Part shown: positions 33,143 to 45,683 of the stretch, piece after piece | How the letters are laid out: each line of letters starts with the position of its first letter | How positions within the stretch are numbered: the stretch's first letter is position 1 | NCBI RefSeq assembly: GCF_027409185.1 | Contig: NC_084462.1 | Location: forward strand, 25,581,577 to 25,645,576 | DNA: 64,000 bases | Source: Cynocephalus volans | Lineage: Eukaryota > Chordata > Mammalia > Dermoptera > Cynocephalidae | Direction of reading: 5' to 3' | Translations under genes and position numbers: made by a program | Notes under the pieces: generated by a model | What the model was told of the DNA's origin: nothing | Seen by the model: only the letters and a program-made list of their open reading frames with translations | Databases searched by the model: none

Positions 33143-34718
33143 AAAACAGGGACCTTTGAAAGTCCAAAACTCCACAAGACATTGAAGGAACTTGAAGGTC
33201 AAGTCAAAAGGGCCTGTTTTGGATGAGATGGGAGGTCTAGTGGCAGACTCATGACTATTAACTCTGATATTGTAACCGAGCAGTAAAGATCTCATTGAGT
33301 TTGGTTGCTCGTGACGCCAAGAGCCAACAATTCAGTGAGGCAAAAGTAGTGCCTGGAATGATGGGAGGGGAAATAGCCTACCTCCTTGACTGACTGACTC
33401 AAGTTTAAGGTTTTTAAAGGAAGAGAAGGAATGCAGGTGTGTGCAAGAAGGTCATGGGGGGGGCGGGTGGTGACATGGGATTAGGAGGTGGTTTGAGTCA
33501 GACATCAGGGTTCCATGATGGACAGGGTCTCTGACATCAGGGAGTCTGTGATCAGTGATATTTCCTAAGGAAAAACTCAAAGACAGTAATCTCAGCCAAC
33601 CTTCAGTGAAATATTAAAATACCTGACTTGGGCCCTTGACCAGGTACATGTATAAGGCCATCTTCTTTAAGCAAGAGCACAGATTAATAACCAGCTTGGT
33701 CTCTCTTTGACTGTCTTTGTCCACAAAGGTTGAGTAGGAGAGTGGGAGAAACAGGAGGGAGGTTCAGCTTGGCTTCTTAACCCTATGTATGCAGAGGCTA
33801 TGTAAATGAGCACAAGGAAGAAAAGAAAAGTTTTTAAGAGAAATGCTCTGGGGGCCAGTTTTGATATCACTGCAGCATGTTTGTGCTTGTGTCCTATAGA
33901 TCTGGTCACTCCCGTGCACTACAATTCTGCATTGTTATGGATTACTGCAGATGGATAATGTTTGGGCAACTAGGCTTAAATTCAGAGTTTAATGAAATAA
34001 ACTTCATTTTTAGGGTAAATTAGGAGGATGCCAGTGTGATGAAAGCTGTGTATTTGATTTATATTAAAATCTTAGAATTTTGTAGCAGGAAGTGATTGAA
34101 GAACTGTAACCCAGCTGCCCATTTTTCAAATGATAAAACATAATCAAAGAGATTAGGTAACTTTCTCAAAGTTTTGTAGCTAGTAATGGAAGCCCTCCTA
34201 GGTCTCTTGCTCTCCTTCTAAAGCAACTTTTTTATGCACTGTTATCTCTTTGGATATGTGGTAGGTCACCTTTTTTAAAAAAAGTAATTTTGATGCAAAA
34301 CTAGATTATCTGTTTCTGGTAAAAAGTCAGGTAGGTCAGTCATTCATGAAGAGAAATGCCTGCGTGAGCTAGATGACTCATAATGTTCCAGTGTAAAAGA
34401 CAGCCCTTCCCACCACTTGGAAGTATTCAAATGCTAGAAAGGATGTTCCAGAAGGCCAGCTGTGACTAAGAGATAAATAGAGGCTGCCTCCTCTGAAAAA
34501 TAAGATCATATCAAGCTGGGCAAATCTGAGAGCTAGCTAAAGCACGGAAACTTTAAATGTCAAAACTGTTAAGGTATTTTTAAAACTCTGAGACTTTTAT
34601 TGATTTTCACAGCTGAGAGGATGAAAGCAGTGGAAAAGGGTGAAAAGAATCTGTAACATATAAGTTTTTCTATACTGGGAAGGTTTTTGTTCGATGTTGA
34701 ATTGCCTGAGTTTTTTTG
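33143..34718. other. Unassigned intergenic sequence
   Basis: No gene. A weak MIR-like reversed core lies at 34090-34230 (GATTAGGTAACTTTCTCAAA). The segment 33190-33640 has an LTR-like look (TTGCTCGTGACGCCAAGAGC) but I cannot place it. Confidence 0.4.
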
Positions 34719-35100
34719 TGTCATGGGCTGAATCGTGTCCCCCAGATTCGTGTGTTGAAGTCCTAACCTCCAGGACCTCAGAATGTGACTGTATTTGGAG
34801 ATAGGGTCTTTAAAGAGGAAATTAAGTTAAAATGAGGTTTTCAGGGAGGGCAGTAACCCAATCTGACTGCTGTCTTTATAAGAAGAAGAAATTAGGACAC
34901 AGACACATGCAGAGGGAAGACAACGTAAGGCCACAGGGAGCAGGCAGCCGCCCACAAGCCAAGGAGAGAGGCCTCAGAAGAAAGCAACCTTCCAACACCT
35001 TGATCTTGGACTTTGGCCTCCAGAACTGTGAGGAAATAAATTGTGTTGTTAAGTACCAGTCTGCAGTACTTTGTTTCGGTGGCCCTAGCAAACTAATACA
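34719..35100 (+). mobile_element. MLT1-type MaLR solo LTR
   Basis: TGTCATGGGCTGAATCGTGTC, GTGACTGTATTTGGAGATAG, AAGCCAAGGAGAGAGGCCTC, CTTGATCTTGGACTTTGGCC and the terminal AAACTAATACA form the full MLT1 order. No internal region. A TSD is not clear, consistent with old age. Confidence 0.9.
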
Positions 35101-35870
35101 ACTTGCGAAAGTCAGTGAGCTCATGTCTTCTTGTAATTACACTGAAGCATGTTTCACAGAGTTCTGGTGAGTGCAGAATACAATCTTCTTTGGGTTCAGT
35201 TTTTCTATCCCAGAGCTATCGGGATCTAATTCCCAGACAAGCCTCTTTGTTTCTGCCATTCACTCTGAGTGTGGCATGCGGTTATTCTGGTGATTAACTC
35301 CCAGAAGGCACAAAGAACACAGTCTTTGCATATCTCCTGTGATCATGGAGGCTCTCAGGATGGGGCTACTGGCCTCTTATTATTCTAAGAATGCTATTTG
35401 GCATACTGGTGCAGGGGTTTGGGGTGCCTTCCTCCTGCCGTGAGTCTGGAGGGGGGTTGGGGAGGGGGTAAGAGCTGAGCTTCGGCGCCCTTCAGAAGCA
35501 CGTGGGAGTGTCATTCCCATACTCAGGGAGGGGCTAAACTCAGAGACCTGTGAGCCTGTAACATGCTTTCTTTCTCTTCTCTGGACAGGCCTGGATGGCC
35601 CCACTTCCCCTCAGCTCTAACCATCCAGCCTGCCAACACTGCAGTAATATCTGGGTGCAGGGAGGTGTCTTTATTCTTGCCATAAACCTTTCAGCCTTAC
35701 AGAACTGGGTGGGGCAGGAGCCAGGTCCCAGTTGACCCTGATGAAAAGTTTCATCAAGATGTGTAGCCAAAGGGCAGGAGGCAGAGGCTGACCCTTGGGA
35801 AGGGGTATATTGCAGTGTAACAATAAGCACCACTTAGTGCTAACTCAGCAGGGTGCCAGCACAGAGACAA
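35101..35870. other. Unassigned intergenic sequence
   Basis: No exon, RNA gene or confident repeat seen in this stretch. Confidence 0.4.
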
Positions 35871-35879
35871 ATTCTGCCT

Positions 35880-36020
35880 TCGTCCTTCCAGTGACTCTCC
35901 ATAGTCGCTATCACTATACCTACTTTACAGATCAGGAAACAGGCTCAGATGAGAAAAAAGAGGGGAAGTAACTTTCCTGAGTTTACACAAGCTACTTAGT
36001 AGCAGAGCCAAGAATTCCGG
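35880..36020 (-). repeat. MIR fragment
   Basis: CTTTACAGATCAGGAAACAG, GGGGAAGTAACTTTCCTGAG and TAGTAGCAGAGCCAAGAATT give the reversed MIR core. Confidence 0.6.
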
Positions 36021-36119
36021 ACAATAAGCCTTTATTCAGGACCCACCACATGCCTGGTACGTGTTAAGAGGACTACAAAGAAAAAGAAAACCCAGCCCCT
36101 CCTCCACACAAGTGCATTG

Positions 36120-37090
36120 TTTAGTGAGAGGAAATGGTAAAGCAATTATTACCATATGATGGGCAAAGGAGCACAGATGGGAGGGGTCTTGAACTTCAGA
36201 CCGCAAAGTTAAGGAAAAGTTTAGAAGAGGTCATGGCAGAACTGAGTTTTGGATGGTGAGTAGGAGTTTATCAGGTGGAGAACAGTCTAGTGCACAGGAC
36301 ACAGTTCAGTGCAAAGGCTAAAAATGTGACTTTGGAGTCCTGCTCTTGGGTGGGATCTAGCCCTGGCTCCTAATAGCTGAATGGCCTTGAGCAAGTTTCT
36401 CAATCTCTCTCAGCCTCAGTTTTATCATCTGTGAAATGAAAATAATAATAACCACTTCATATTGTTATTTTGAGGATCAGATAAAATAACGCACATTGCC
36501 TGAAAAAAAGTAGGTGCTCAGTAAATCACAGGGAATTTCCAAAGAAAGGAAACAGAGGACTTGTTGTGTACAAAGGGGAATGGCGAGGTTGAGGAATGTG
36601 GCTAAAGAGGTGGCAGGGTCTAGATGGCGCAGGAGCTCGTTTGCTAAGTTGAAGGAGTTGGGACTTCATCCTGTAAGCAGTGGGGAGCCATTGCAGGTTT
36701 TAAGCAGAATAACATGATCAGATTTACGTCATAATAATATCACCTTGGCAACACTAAAGAGGATGGGTTGAGGGAAAGACGTAGAGATGAATTTGTCCTG
36801 GTGAGGAATGATTTAGGGAGAGTGTAGGCTAAAGCAGGGGATAGAGGATGGATGCCACAAGTATTTGATGGAAGAATTGTCAGGCCCTGGTAACAGATTG
36901 GATGTAGAGAGCGAGGGAGAGGGATGTGCCGGGGAAGAAGGGTAGATGTCCACATGCTGGGCATATTCGGGCTTAAAAATGAGGAGGCTGTGCTGTGCAG
37001 GAAGTGAAGATCTGGGAGGCAGCAGCCTCAGTCTGGGAGGGGAAGTGACTGCTCACTTGGACTGTGCTGAATGACGAGAGAGGCGAGCTT
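36120..37090. repeat. LINE-2-like fragments with an inserted MIR
   Basis: GAGGTCATGGCAGAACTGAG, GGAGCCATTGCAGGTTTTAAG and GCAGAATAACATGATCAGAT are L2-like. A MIR (GACTTTGGAGTCCTGCTCTTG to GTAGGTGCTCAGTAAAT, 36316-36530) lies inside. Diverged; edges approximate. Confidence 0.5.
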
Positions 37091-37137
37091 AGGGCAACAC
37101 TGGGAAGCACATTTAAGTGAATGATGAAGGGGAGCTC

Positions 37138-37330
37138 TGTTAGCCTGTTTCTGTTGCTCGTAACAAAATACCTGGAAATGGGTAATTTATAAGAAAACAA
37201 AATTTATTGCTTGCAGTTTCTGAGGCTGGGAAGTCCAAAGTCCAGAAAACATGTTTGGTGAAGGCTTTCTTTGGTGGTGACTTCAGTGACATCAGGGTAT
37301 CACATCACAAAATGGTGGAGCAGAGTTTAA
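37138..37330 (-). repeat. MaLR LTR end fragment
   Basis: GTTAGCCTGTTTCTGTTGCTC to TCACATCACAAAATGGTGGAG, the same subfamily as copies A and B in the ERV-L. Only the U5/R side remains. Confidence 0.75.
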
Positions 37331-37874
37331 AGGTCAGGTATACCCAGCTCTCCCCAACACCCTCAGAGGAAGGTTAGACTAGATGTAAACCAGTGCTCCC
37401 TGGTGCAGGAGAAAATCCTTGTGAGATTGGAAACCAAGTCCAGTCTTCCTGAGAAATAGTAGGCCAGATTTGCATCTCAGAGGTAGTACAAGAAAACTCA
37501 AGCAGGGAATTCAGCTGAAAGTGGTTCTGGTTTTGAGAGTGCCGCACACATCTGTCAAAAGCAAATGCATGTAGAGGGCTAGCCACACACCCACAAAAAG
37601 CAGCAAACGTGAATCCTCCCTGGAGGAAGGCCCTTTCATCAAAGGCCTGTGGGAAGCCCCAGGAAACTTTTCTCAAGGGTAATGAGCAGCACACATTCAA
37701 AGATAACAAAGCACTCAGTGAAAAAGGCATCACATGAAGGAATCGGTAGAGGCAACAGCAACATCTGGTCCCTTAAGACTATTCAGATACTGGAATTACT
37801 AGACTCAGATTTAAAAATGTTTCTCCTTACTCTCTAAAAAATTAAAGTACAAACTTTAAAATGTTTGAAAGAAG

Positions 37875-37972
37875 AGGCTGCCTGGTTGGCTCAGTTGGTT
37901 AAAGTGTGGTGCTGATAACATCAAGGTCAAGGGTTCAGATCCCTGTACTGGCCAGCCACCAAAACCAAAAAG
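37875..37972 (+). mobile_element. Monomeric tRNA-Ile SINE
   Basis: TTGGCTCAGTTGGTTAAAG, GCTGATAACATCAAGGTC, GGGTTCAGATCCCTGTACTG and GGCCAGCCACCAAAACC: one full tRNA-Ile-like unit with a short A/C-rich tail. Closest to the parental tRNA form together with the copy at 54.2 kb. Confidence 0.88.
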
Positions 37973-38237
37973 TCAAAGAACATCAGAAAGAAAGATAAAA
38001 CTATAAAAGTGACAAACACACTTGAGAAAGAACTAAGTAGAAATGAAATATTTAGTAACTAAAATTAAATAAAGTAACTAAAAATTTAGTAACTAAAAAC
38101 TCAGTGGGATAATCACTAAAAAACCAGAAGAAGTATAAAATTTCCAAACCAGTAGAGGAAAAAAAATGCATCGATAACCAATCTAAAAATAGGCCAGAAA
38201 GGAGAGAAACAAAAGTGATAGGTATTATGGGAACTCT

Positions 38238-39090
38238 CATCTGCTGCAGCTGGGACTATAAATCAACACAACTACCTTGGAAAACAGTTTGGCATTATCT
38301 TGTCAAGTTGAAGATACACATATCCTCTGACTCAGCAGCTCTAGTTCTAGATATGGATTTTTAGAATTATGCATAAATTTGTGCACTAGGAGACAATGCA
38401 CTAGCAGCAGTGTTTATAATAACCCCAAACAAGAAAAAACTCAAACATCTGTTTTTTTAAATTTATTTATTTTAAATTAAATTAAATTTATTTTTTATTG
38501 TAACATAGTTGATTGTACATATCTGTGGGGTACAGAGTTGAATATCAATACTTGCTTGCAATATGTGATGCATAAATCAGGATAATTAGTATATTCAATG
38601 TTATACAATGTAATAGTTTTTTGTGTCCCTTTACCAATTCCTCTCTTATTACCCCTTCTCCTCCCCCTTTCTATTTTAGAATGGATAAAATCACTGTATA
38701 CTATAGAATACCAGTTAATAGAAATAAGTCAATTACATGATAAATTACATGTGATATATCAATTACATGTGAGATAATCTCACAATGTTGAGCTGAAGAA
38801 GTGACACAAAATTTGTTACATACATATAATGATGTCATTCATATTAAGTTCAAAAATGGGCAAAACTAAACTGTATTCTTCAGGATTGTATCCAGGGGTT
38901 GTAAAACAAACAAACAAAAAAGATGAATATTGTAAGAGAAGGTTGGTTACATCTAGGGAGGAGGGATATTGATAGATGGTAGTTACACAGGAGATTGGCT
39001 CCATGATGATTTGTTAAGTTGTATATTTTGTCTTATGTATTTTTCTCTATATGTGTTATATTTTATGGTAAAAGAAGTTAAAAGAAAAGA
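38238..39090 (+). mobile_element. Old L1 3' end, split by another L1 3' end
   Basis: CTCTGACTCAGCAGCTCTAG and AGTGTTTATAATAACCCC are L1 ORF2-end/3'UTR phrases in sense orientation. A minus-strand L1 3' end with a T-run (TTTTTTTAAATTTATTT at 38451) and CCCCTTCTCCTCCCCC occupies about 38451-38690. No coding capacity. Confidence 0.7.
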
Positions 39091-39778
39091 AAAACCTGTA
39101 ATGGATAGGTTTGGCAGCAAAGAGGATTCGGCTAAGAGTAAAATTCATGAACTCACAGACAGATCAGAAGAAATTATCCAGAATGCAAATATAGAAACAA
39201 AAAGATAAAAACAAAGATAATGAATACAAAAGTTAAGAGACATGAAAGATAGATAAGGAGGTCCAACATACATTTAATTGAAAGTCCAGAATGAAAGGGC
39301 AGGGAGAAAAGGTGGAGGCAATATGTGAAGAGAGAATGGCTGAGATTTTTTAGAACTAATTAAGGACAACAATTCACATATTCATGTCTCTGGGATAAAT
39401 GCCCAAGAGTGTGTTCACTGGGTCTTATTGTTAGTGTATGTTTAGTTTTACAAGAAACTGCCAAACTGCCAAACTGTTTTTCAGAATGGCTGTACCATTT
39501 TTTATTCCCACCAGAAATTTAGGAGAGACCCTGTTTCTCTGCATTCTTGTCAGTACTTGATATTATCAGTGTTATCATTTAGCCATTCTAATACATGCTT
39601 AGTGTTATCTCATTGCAGTTTTAATTTGCATTTCCCTAATGGTTAATGATGTTGAACATTATGTGTCTTTTTTGGTGAAATGTCTGTCCATATATGTTGT
39701 CCATTTTCTAATTGGATTATTTGTTTGTTTGTTTACTATTGAGTTCTTTGTATATTCTAGATACAAGTCCTTTGTCAC

Positions 39779-40617
39779 TGTGATAATGTGATATAATAAG
39801 AAATACATATGTGATCTTCATCCCCAGTCTCTAGCACAAGAGCATCTAAAACCCTTGAGATTTGCTGAGGGGTAGGGGTGAGAAGTGTATTCTTAATAAG
39901 CTCCTTTTAACAATACTTGTGTTTATGCTAATGAGGTGACTCTTGGTGGGCCCCTAAAGAGCCTCAGGATGGGAGCTGGTTGCCAGAGGAACCAACCTGG
40001 TGATTAGAGGGTTGGAATTTTGGCCCCAACCCCAACCTCTGGGAAGTGGAAAGGGGCTAAAGATTGAGTTAGTTACCAATGGCCAACAATTTAATTAATT
40101 ATGGCTATGTAATAGAACCTCCATAAAACCCCTAAACGATGGGATTCAGAGAGATCCCAGGTTGGTAAACACATCGAGGTACTGGGAGGGTGGCACACCC
40201 AGAGGGGGTATGGAAGCTCTGTGCCTCCCCCTGGCATCTCTTCAGCTTGGCTATTCCTGAGTTGTATCGTTTATAATAAATCAGTATATGTAAGTAAAGT
40301 GTTTCCATGAATTTTGGAGCCATTATAGCAAATTATTAAACCCGAGGAAGGGATCCTGGGAAACCCTGATTTAGCCAGTCAGTGAGAAGTATGGTTGGCC
40401 TGGGACTTGTGATTGGCATCTGAAGTGGAGACAGTCTTGTGGAACTGAGCCCTGAATCTGTGGCATCTGATGCGAACTCTAGGTAATTAGTGTCAGAATT
40501 GAACCGAATCATTGGACGCCTAGTTGGTGCCTGGAGAGTTGAAGAATTATTTGTTGTTGTGGAAAAAACCAACACATTTGGTATCAGAAGCATTGTGAGT
40601 AGAAACAGACCACAAAA
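39779..40617 (+). mobile_element. Solo LTR, 0.8 kb, copy 2
   Basis: Homologous to 15001-15800 along its length, starting TGTGATAATGTGATATAATA. GTCAC at 39774-39778 and 40618-40622 is a plausible 5-bp TSD, and the L1 sequence resumes directly after it. Contains AATAGAACCTCCATAAAACC and TTTATAATAAATCAG (poly(A) signal type). Confidence 0.75.
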
Positions 40618-40793
40618 GTCACATATGTTGTTGCAAATATTTTCTCCCTGTCTGTAGCTAGTCTTTTCATCTTCTTAACTGGGTCTTTGGTGGAGCAAAT
40701 GTTTTTAATTTTGATAAAATCAAATGTATCAGTCTTTTTTCCCTTTTATGGATCATGCTTTTGGTGTCACGTCTAATAACTTTTTGCCTACAC

Positions 40794-40993
40794 CAGGGTT
40801 TCTCAACCTCAGCACTACCGACATTTTGGGTTAAACAATTCTTTGTTTTGGGGGGGCTGTCCTATGTATTGTAGGATGTTTACCAGCATTCCTGGGCTCC
40901 CTTCACTAGATGCCAGCCATGAAAATAAAAAATGTCTCCAGACATTGACAAACACCTTCAGGGGGCAAAATCACCCCTGGTTGAGGACCACCA
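40794..40993 (+). mobile_element. MER5-type hAT MITE
   Basis: 200 bp with imperfect 15-bp TIRs CAGGGTTTCTCAACC and GGTTGAGGACCACCA and inner text AAATGTCTCCAGACATTG, typical of the MER5/Charlie group. An 8-bp TSD, GCCTACAC versus GCCTAGCC (6 of 8), is plausible. Inserted in the old L1. Confidence 0.8.
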
Positions 40994-42439
40994 GCCTAGC
41001 CCTAGGCCCCAAATATTTTCTCACATATTTTCTTATAAAGGTTTAATAGTTTTACATTATGAACTAAGTCTATGATTCATTTTGAACTAATTTTTGTATA
41101 AAGTATGAGGTTTAGGTTGAGGTTTACTTTTTTGCCTATGGATGTCTAGTTGTGCTAGTACCATTTGTTGAAAAGACTCTTTCCTTTATTGAATTGCTTT
41201 TGCACCCTTGTAAAAAAATCAGTTGGATGTGTTTGTGTGGGCCCATTTCTGGGTTCTTTGTTCTGTTCATTTGATCTATGTGTCTATCTTTCTGCCTATA
41301 CCACATTGTCTTAATTACTGCAGCTATATAGTAAGTCTTAAAGTCGGGTGGGGTAATATCTACCACTTTAATCTTTTTCAAAGTTGTTTTGGTTATTCTA
41401 CTTCCTTTGCCTTTCTGTATATATTTTAGAATAAGCTTGTCAATATCTATAAAAATTCTTGTTGGGGTTTTGATAGGAATTGCATTAAACCTATAGGTCA
41501 ATTTGGGAACTGACATCTTTACTGTGTTAAGTCTTCCAATCCATGAGCATGGTATGTCTCTCCATTTACTTAGATCTTATTTGTTAGCATTTTTTAGTTT
41601 TTAGTATACAAATCTGATACATGTTTTGTCAGATTTATACTTAAGTATTCAACTTTTTGTGTGATTGTAAATGTTATTATGTTATAAATTACTGTTTTAA
41701 ATTAATTGAAATACAATTAATTTTTTTATGTTGCCTTGTATCCTGAGACCTTGCTGAACTCACTTATTAGTTCTAGAAGTTTTTTATTGCTGTTGATTTA
41801 TTAAGATTTTTTATGTAGACATTCATGTTATTTGAAAGTAGGGAAAGCTTTATTTCTTCCTTTCTAATCTGTATCCTTTTTATTTCCTTTTCTTGCCTAT
41901 TGCACTTACTAGGACTTCCATCCAGTACTATGCTGAATAAGAGTGGTGAGAGTAGAAATCCTTGCCTTGTTCCTAATCTTAGGTGGAAAATGTTCAGCCT
42001 TTCACCATTAAGTATGATGTAAACTGTATATTTTTTGTAGATTTTGTTAAATGCTTTTGTGTATCAATTGATATAATCATATGGGCTTTTTTTCTTCTTT
42101 AGCCTGTTAATATGTTGGATTACATTGTTTGATTTTTGAATATTGAATAGCCTTGTATTTGGGGAATAAACCCTGCTCGGATATGGTGTAAAATTGTTTT
42201 TATTTAGTGCTGGATTTGATTTGCTAATATTTTGTTAAGGAATTTTGTGTCTATGTTTATGAGTGACATTGGTCTCTAGTCTTTGTCTCGTTGTAGTGTC
42301 ACGGTAATATTGGCCTCATAAGTTAGAAAGTGCTCCCTCTTCTATTTTCTGGAGGTTATGTATAATTGGTGTTAATATTTCTTTAAATATCAGTAGAATT
42401 CTCCAGTGAAACTATTTGGGTCTAGAGATTTCTTTTTTG

Positions 42440-42985
42440 AGAGTACAAGGAAAGAGTTAATACAGCAGGTCTGTTTTACTCATTTCTCACTTATCTCTGT
42501 AGCCATGGTGATGACCCTTGGTCAAACTCTGAGAACTAAACACTTGGAGTATTCACATAGCTACTGGGTAAGATATTCTCTATGCCCAAAGCAGTGGGTC
42601 AAGATGAACCAAGTTGTCAGCATGTTTAAGGTAAACATACAGATTCAAGATGCATACCTGGTGCCTGGTTTGGGGCTATGCTTTGTCACATGGGAGGTAT
42701 GTGACCAGTTCCCAGTAAGAATTTTGTCTTCAGGACTCAAGTGGGATTTCTTGGGCAAGGATGTCTCACACACATCTCTGCAGATGTGTCTGTGCTATCC
42801 TTGCAGAGAGAGGACAAGAAAGTATGCCTTTGACCCCTCTAGCCTTTGCCTATAAATATCTTTTTCCTGCTGTTCCTGCATTGTGTCCTTTGTTGTAATA
42901 AACCTTAATCTAGAGTAGAACTTTATGTGGAGTCCTGTGGTTCCTTCCTGTGAATCTCCAAACTAGTTGTGTGGGTCCACCAAGA
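42440..42985 (+). mobile_element. LTR-like insertion in the old L1
   Basis: L1 text stops near 42436 (TTGGGTCTAGAGATTTC) and resumes near 42990 (AAACTATGAATTCAATTTTT). The insert has a CTATAAATATC TATA-like box at 42851 and TTGTAATAAACC at 42893, the layout of an LTR promoter and poly(A) signal. Family unknown; no TSD found. Confidence 0.5.
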
Positions 42986-43174
42986 CAGGAAGTTGCTTTT
43001 TTTAAACTATGAATTCAATTTTTAAAAATTGTTAGAAGACTTTTCAAATGATTTATTTAATATTGAGTGAAATTGGTCCATTTCATCCAAGTTGTTAAAT
43101 TTATATGGGTGTAGTTGTTTATCTTGTTATCCTTTTAGGATCTGGACAGTCTGTAGTGATAGCCAATGTTATTC

Positions 43175-44760
43175 TTTTTTTTTCAAATTTATCTTATTAA
43201 TATTATTTTTTTACATTCTAGGATGTTGTTGCGGAGCAGTTGGGAAGGAGGGGGAGAGGGGAAAGGGGAAGGAAATGTGACAGAAGAAGGAGGAAGGAGG
43301 AGGGGCAGGATTGAGGCCTGTGGCACCTACCTCATTCCCACAGGGGAGACCAGGGGGCTTCCAGCGGTGGCTTGGTCATTGCTGAGCTAGGTGCAGATGT
43401 CAGGAGGGGTGTGGCAAAGGCCCTCACACCCCACCACCCCATCTTGGGAAGCTGGGGCACTTCTTGCTGCAGCTTGTTGGTTGTTGCTGGGCTGGTTGTG
43501 GGTGTTGGGGGGTTTGTGGCCAGAGCCCTTGGTCCCCAACTGCTCTAGCTCAGGAGAGACTAGGGCACTTTCTGTGGTGGCTCAGTGGTTGTTGCCAGGC
43601 TGGTTGCATGGTTGGCGGGGGCATACCCAAGGCCCTCGGCACCCCACCGCCCCAGCTCAGGAGAACCTGGGACATTTCCTGCGGTGACTCAGTGGTCGTC
43701 GCTGGGGTGGTTGCAGGTGTCAGGGTGCATGTCTGAGGCCCCCAGCCCTTTGCCCTTTCTGGATTGGTAGCCCAGGGGACTTCTGGTCCTTCTAGCTGTT
43801 ATAGGTGTACTTTGGTGAAATGAGACTTTTACTAGTTAAGATCAAAGTTTGTCTCTGGTTGTGGGTACTTTGTTTTTTCTTTCAGTTCTGTGTTGGATTA
43901 TTTGCTGTTCCCACCACTGAAATTCTATGCAGGAACTAATTTTTTTGTCCTTTGCTTACTTCTAAAGTGGGGTAAATTCCTGTGGGGACCAGTACTTGAG
44001 CTCTGTGGTTGAGCTAAATTGCTTCTTTGCTGCTGATTCCCTAGGGAAGGCTTTTTGTGCAGCTCAGGTTTTAATGGTTGACTTTATAGGTACTTCCATG
44101 TCTGGTGAAATTCGGTGCACCTGGGTTGTGTAGAAACTCTGGTCTGGGCCCGAGTCTTTTCATCAAACTGCACCCCATGCAATTCTGTATTCCTGACCAG
44201 TCTCTGGTCCTACACTGACTGGAGGGCAGATCGGCTGTCCTTGCTGTGCCCCACTGTTCCCCTGGTGGGCCTGTCTCCCCCACCACCCATGCTGCAGATA
44301 CTTCCCATAGGATGGGCCATGCTCTGGTCCCTTGCGATGACTCACCAGCTTCTGAGTGGCTCCTTTTTTTCAGTTGTTGTGGCTCCTCACTCCTGTGTGG
44401 GTCCACAGGAACCCACATAGTGGTCTTGCTGTCCTGGGGGCCACCAAGGCCCTCATCTCCCCTGTTGCCTCTAAGCAACTTCATCCAAAGGGCACAGCTG
44501 AGGCTTTTGCCAGCTCCTGCCCTGTGCACTCAGGAGCTCTAGCCTGGAAGTGGCCAAGGCTCGAAATGGAGCGGTTCTTTCTTTTTCTCATTGTGGCTTC
44601 TCCTGCCTTCATGCACTCTGTACTTCTCTCCTCCTCTTCCCCTGAGCTCTAGTGGCCCCAGCTTGGATTTTGTAGTTGCTTTTTTATAGTTGTAAATTGG
44701 TTGATTTGTGGGAGAGAGTGACACTGGGGACTGTCTATTCTGCCATCTTGACCAGAAGTC
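43175..44760 (-). mobile_element. Composite element: L1 5' UTR plus tandem GC-rich repeat
   Basis: On the minus strand it begins GGACTTCTGGTCAAGATGGC, an L1 5'-UTR-type start, runs through about 1 kb of 5'UTR-like DNA, then about four GC-rich units of 100-107 bp (43352-43745), a C/T-rich stretch, and ends in a short A run (TTTTTTTTT at 43175). Neither ORF1 nor ORF2 nor an L1 3' UTR is present. Possible degenerate TSD CCAATGTTATTC (43163-43174) versus CTAATATTATCC (44761-44772). Could be an internally deleted L1 or a distinct non-autonomous family. Confidence 0.5.
43352..43745. repeat. GC-rich tandem repeat, about four ~105-bp units
   Basis: Units recognised by a GGGCACTTTCTG-GGTGGCTCAGTGGTT start and GCCCTCGGCACCCCACC-type end. 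Divergence between units is moderate. Several spurious ORFs arise from it. Confidence 0.75.
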
Positions 44761-45236
44761 CTAATATTATCCTTGATATTGGTAATTTGTGTCTTCCTCT
44801 TCTTTTATCAGTCTTGCTAGAGGTTCATCAATTTGATTGATGAATTTGCTCTTTAAAAAAAACCTAGCTTTTTGTTTCATTAACTTTCTGTTGTTTTTAT
44901 GTTTTTCATTTTATTGATTGTTAATCTTATCTTTATTATTTCCTTCCTTCTGTTTGTGTTGGGCCTATTTTGCTTTTCTTTTCCCAGTTTCTTGTGGTGG
45001 ACGCTTAAATTACTGATTTGAGATCTGTCTGTAAGCATTTATTGCTATGAGTTAATCTTAGACTGCTTTAGCAATGTCCCCCAAATTTTGATACATTGTA
45101 TTTTCATTTTCATTCAGTTCAATGTGATTTTTTAAATTCCTTTGAGACTTCCTCTTTGACCCATGAATTATTAAGAAGTGTGTTATTTAATGTCCATATA
45201 TTTGAAGATTTTCCTGCTGTTTTCTGTTACCAATTT

Positions 45237-45683
45237 CTAGTTTGATTCAGAGATCACACTCTGTATGATTTCAATTCTTCTGAATTTGTTGAGGTTTGTT
45301 TTGTGATCTTCGACATATGTTTTATGACATATATTTGTTATATGGTCTATCTTGGTGAATGCCCCATGGGCACTTGAAAAGAATAAGTATTCTGCTACCG
45401 TTGGGTACAGTGTTCCATAAATATTAATTAGGTCTTGTTGGTTGATGGTATTTAGTTCTTCTATATCCTTGCTGATTTTCCGACTAGTAATTCCATCTAT
45501 TATTGAGAGAATGGTGTTAAAATCATCTCCAACTATAATTGTGAATTCATCTATTTTTCTTTTCAGTTCTATCAATTTTGATTCATGCACCTTGGGGTTC
45601 TTTTGTTTGGTGCATACACATTCAGGATTGCTATAGCTTGTTAGTAGACTGATTCTATTATCAGTATGTAATGTCCTTGGCAA
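45237..45683 (-). pseudogene. L1 ORF2 endonuclease-side fragment
   Basis: A 148-codon open frame with DDFNTILSIIDG, the conserved GDFN segment of the L1 ORF2 endonuclease domain, and DHITNICHKT, the DHxxI region. Internal to the old L1. It encodes no complete domain. Confidence 0.7.

Noticed and set aside
41136-41516. 126-codon minus-strand ORF as a cellular gene
   Set aside because: It is the C-terminal part of L1 ORF2 in an old, broken L1.
43391-43770. Overlapping plus-strand ORFs rich in Trp/Gly/Pro
   Set aside because: They arise from the ~105-bp GC-rich tandem repeat, which is free of stops in several frames.
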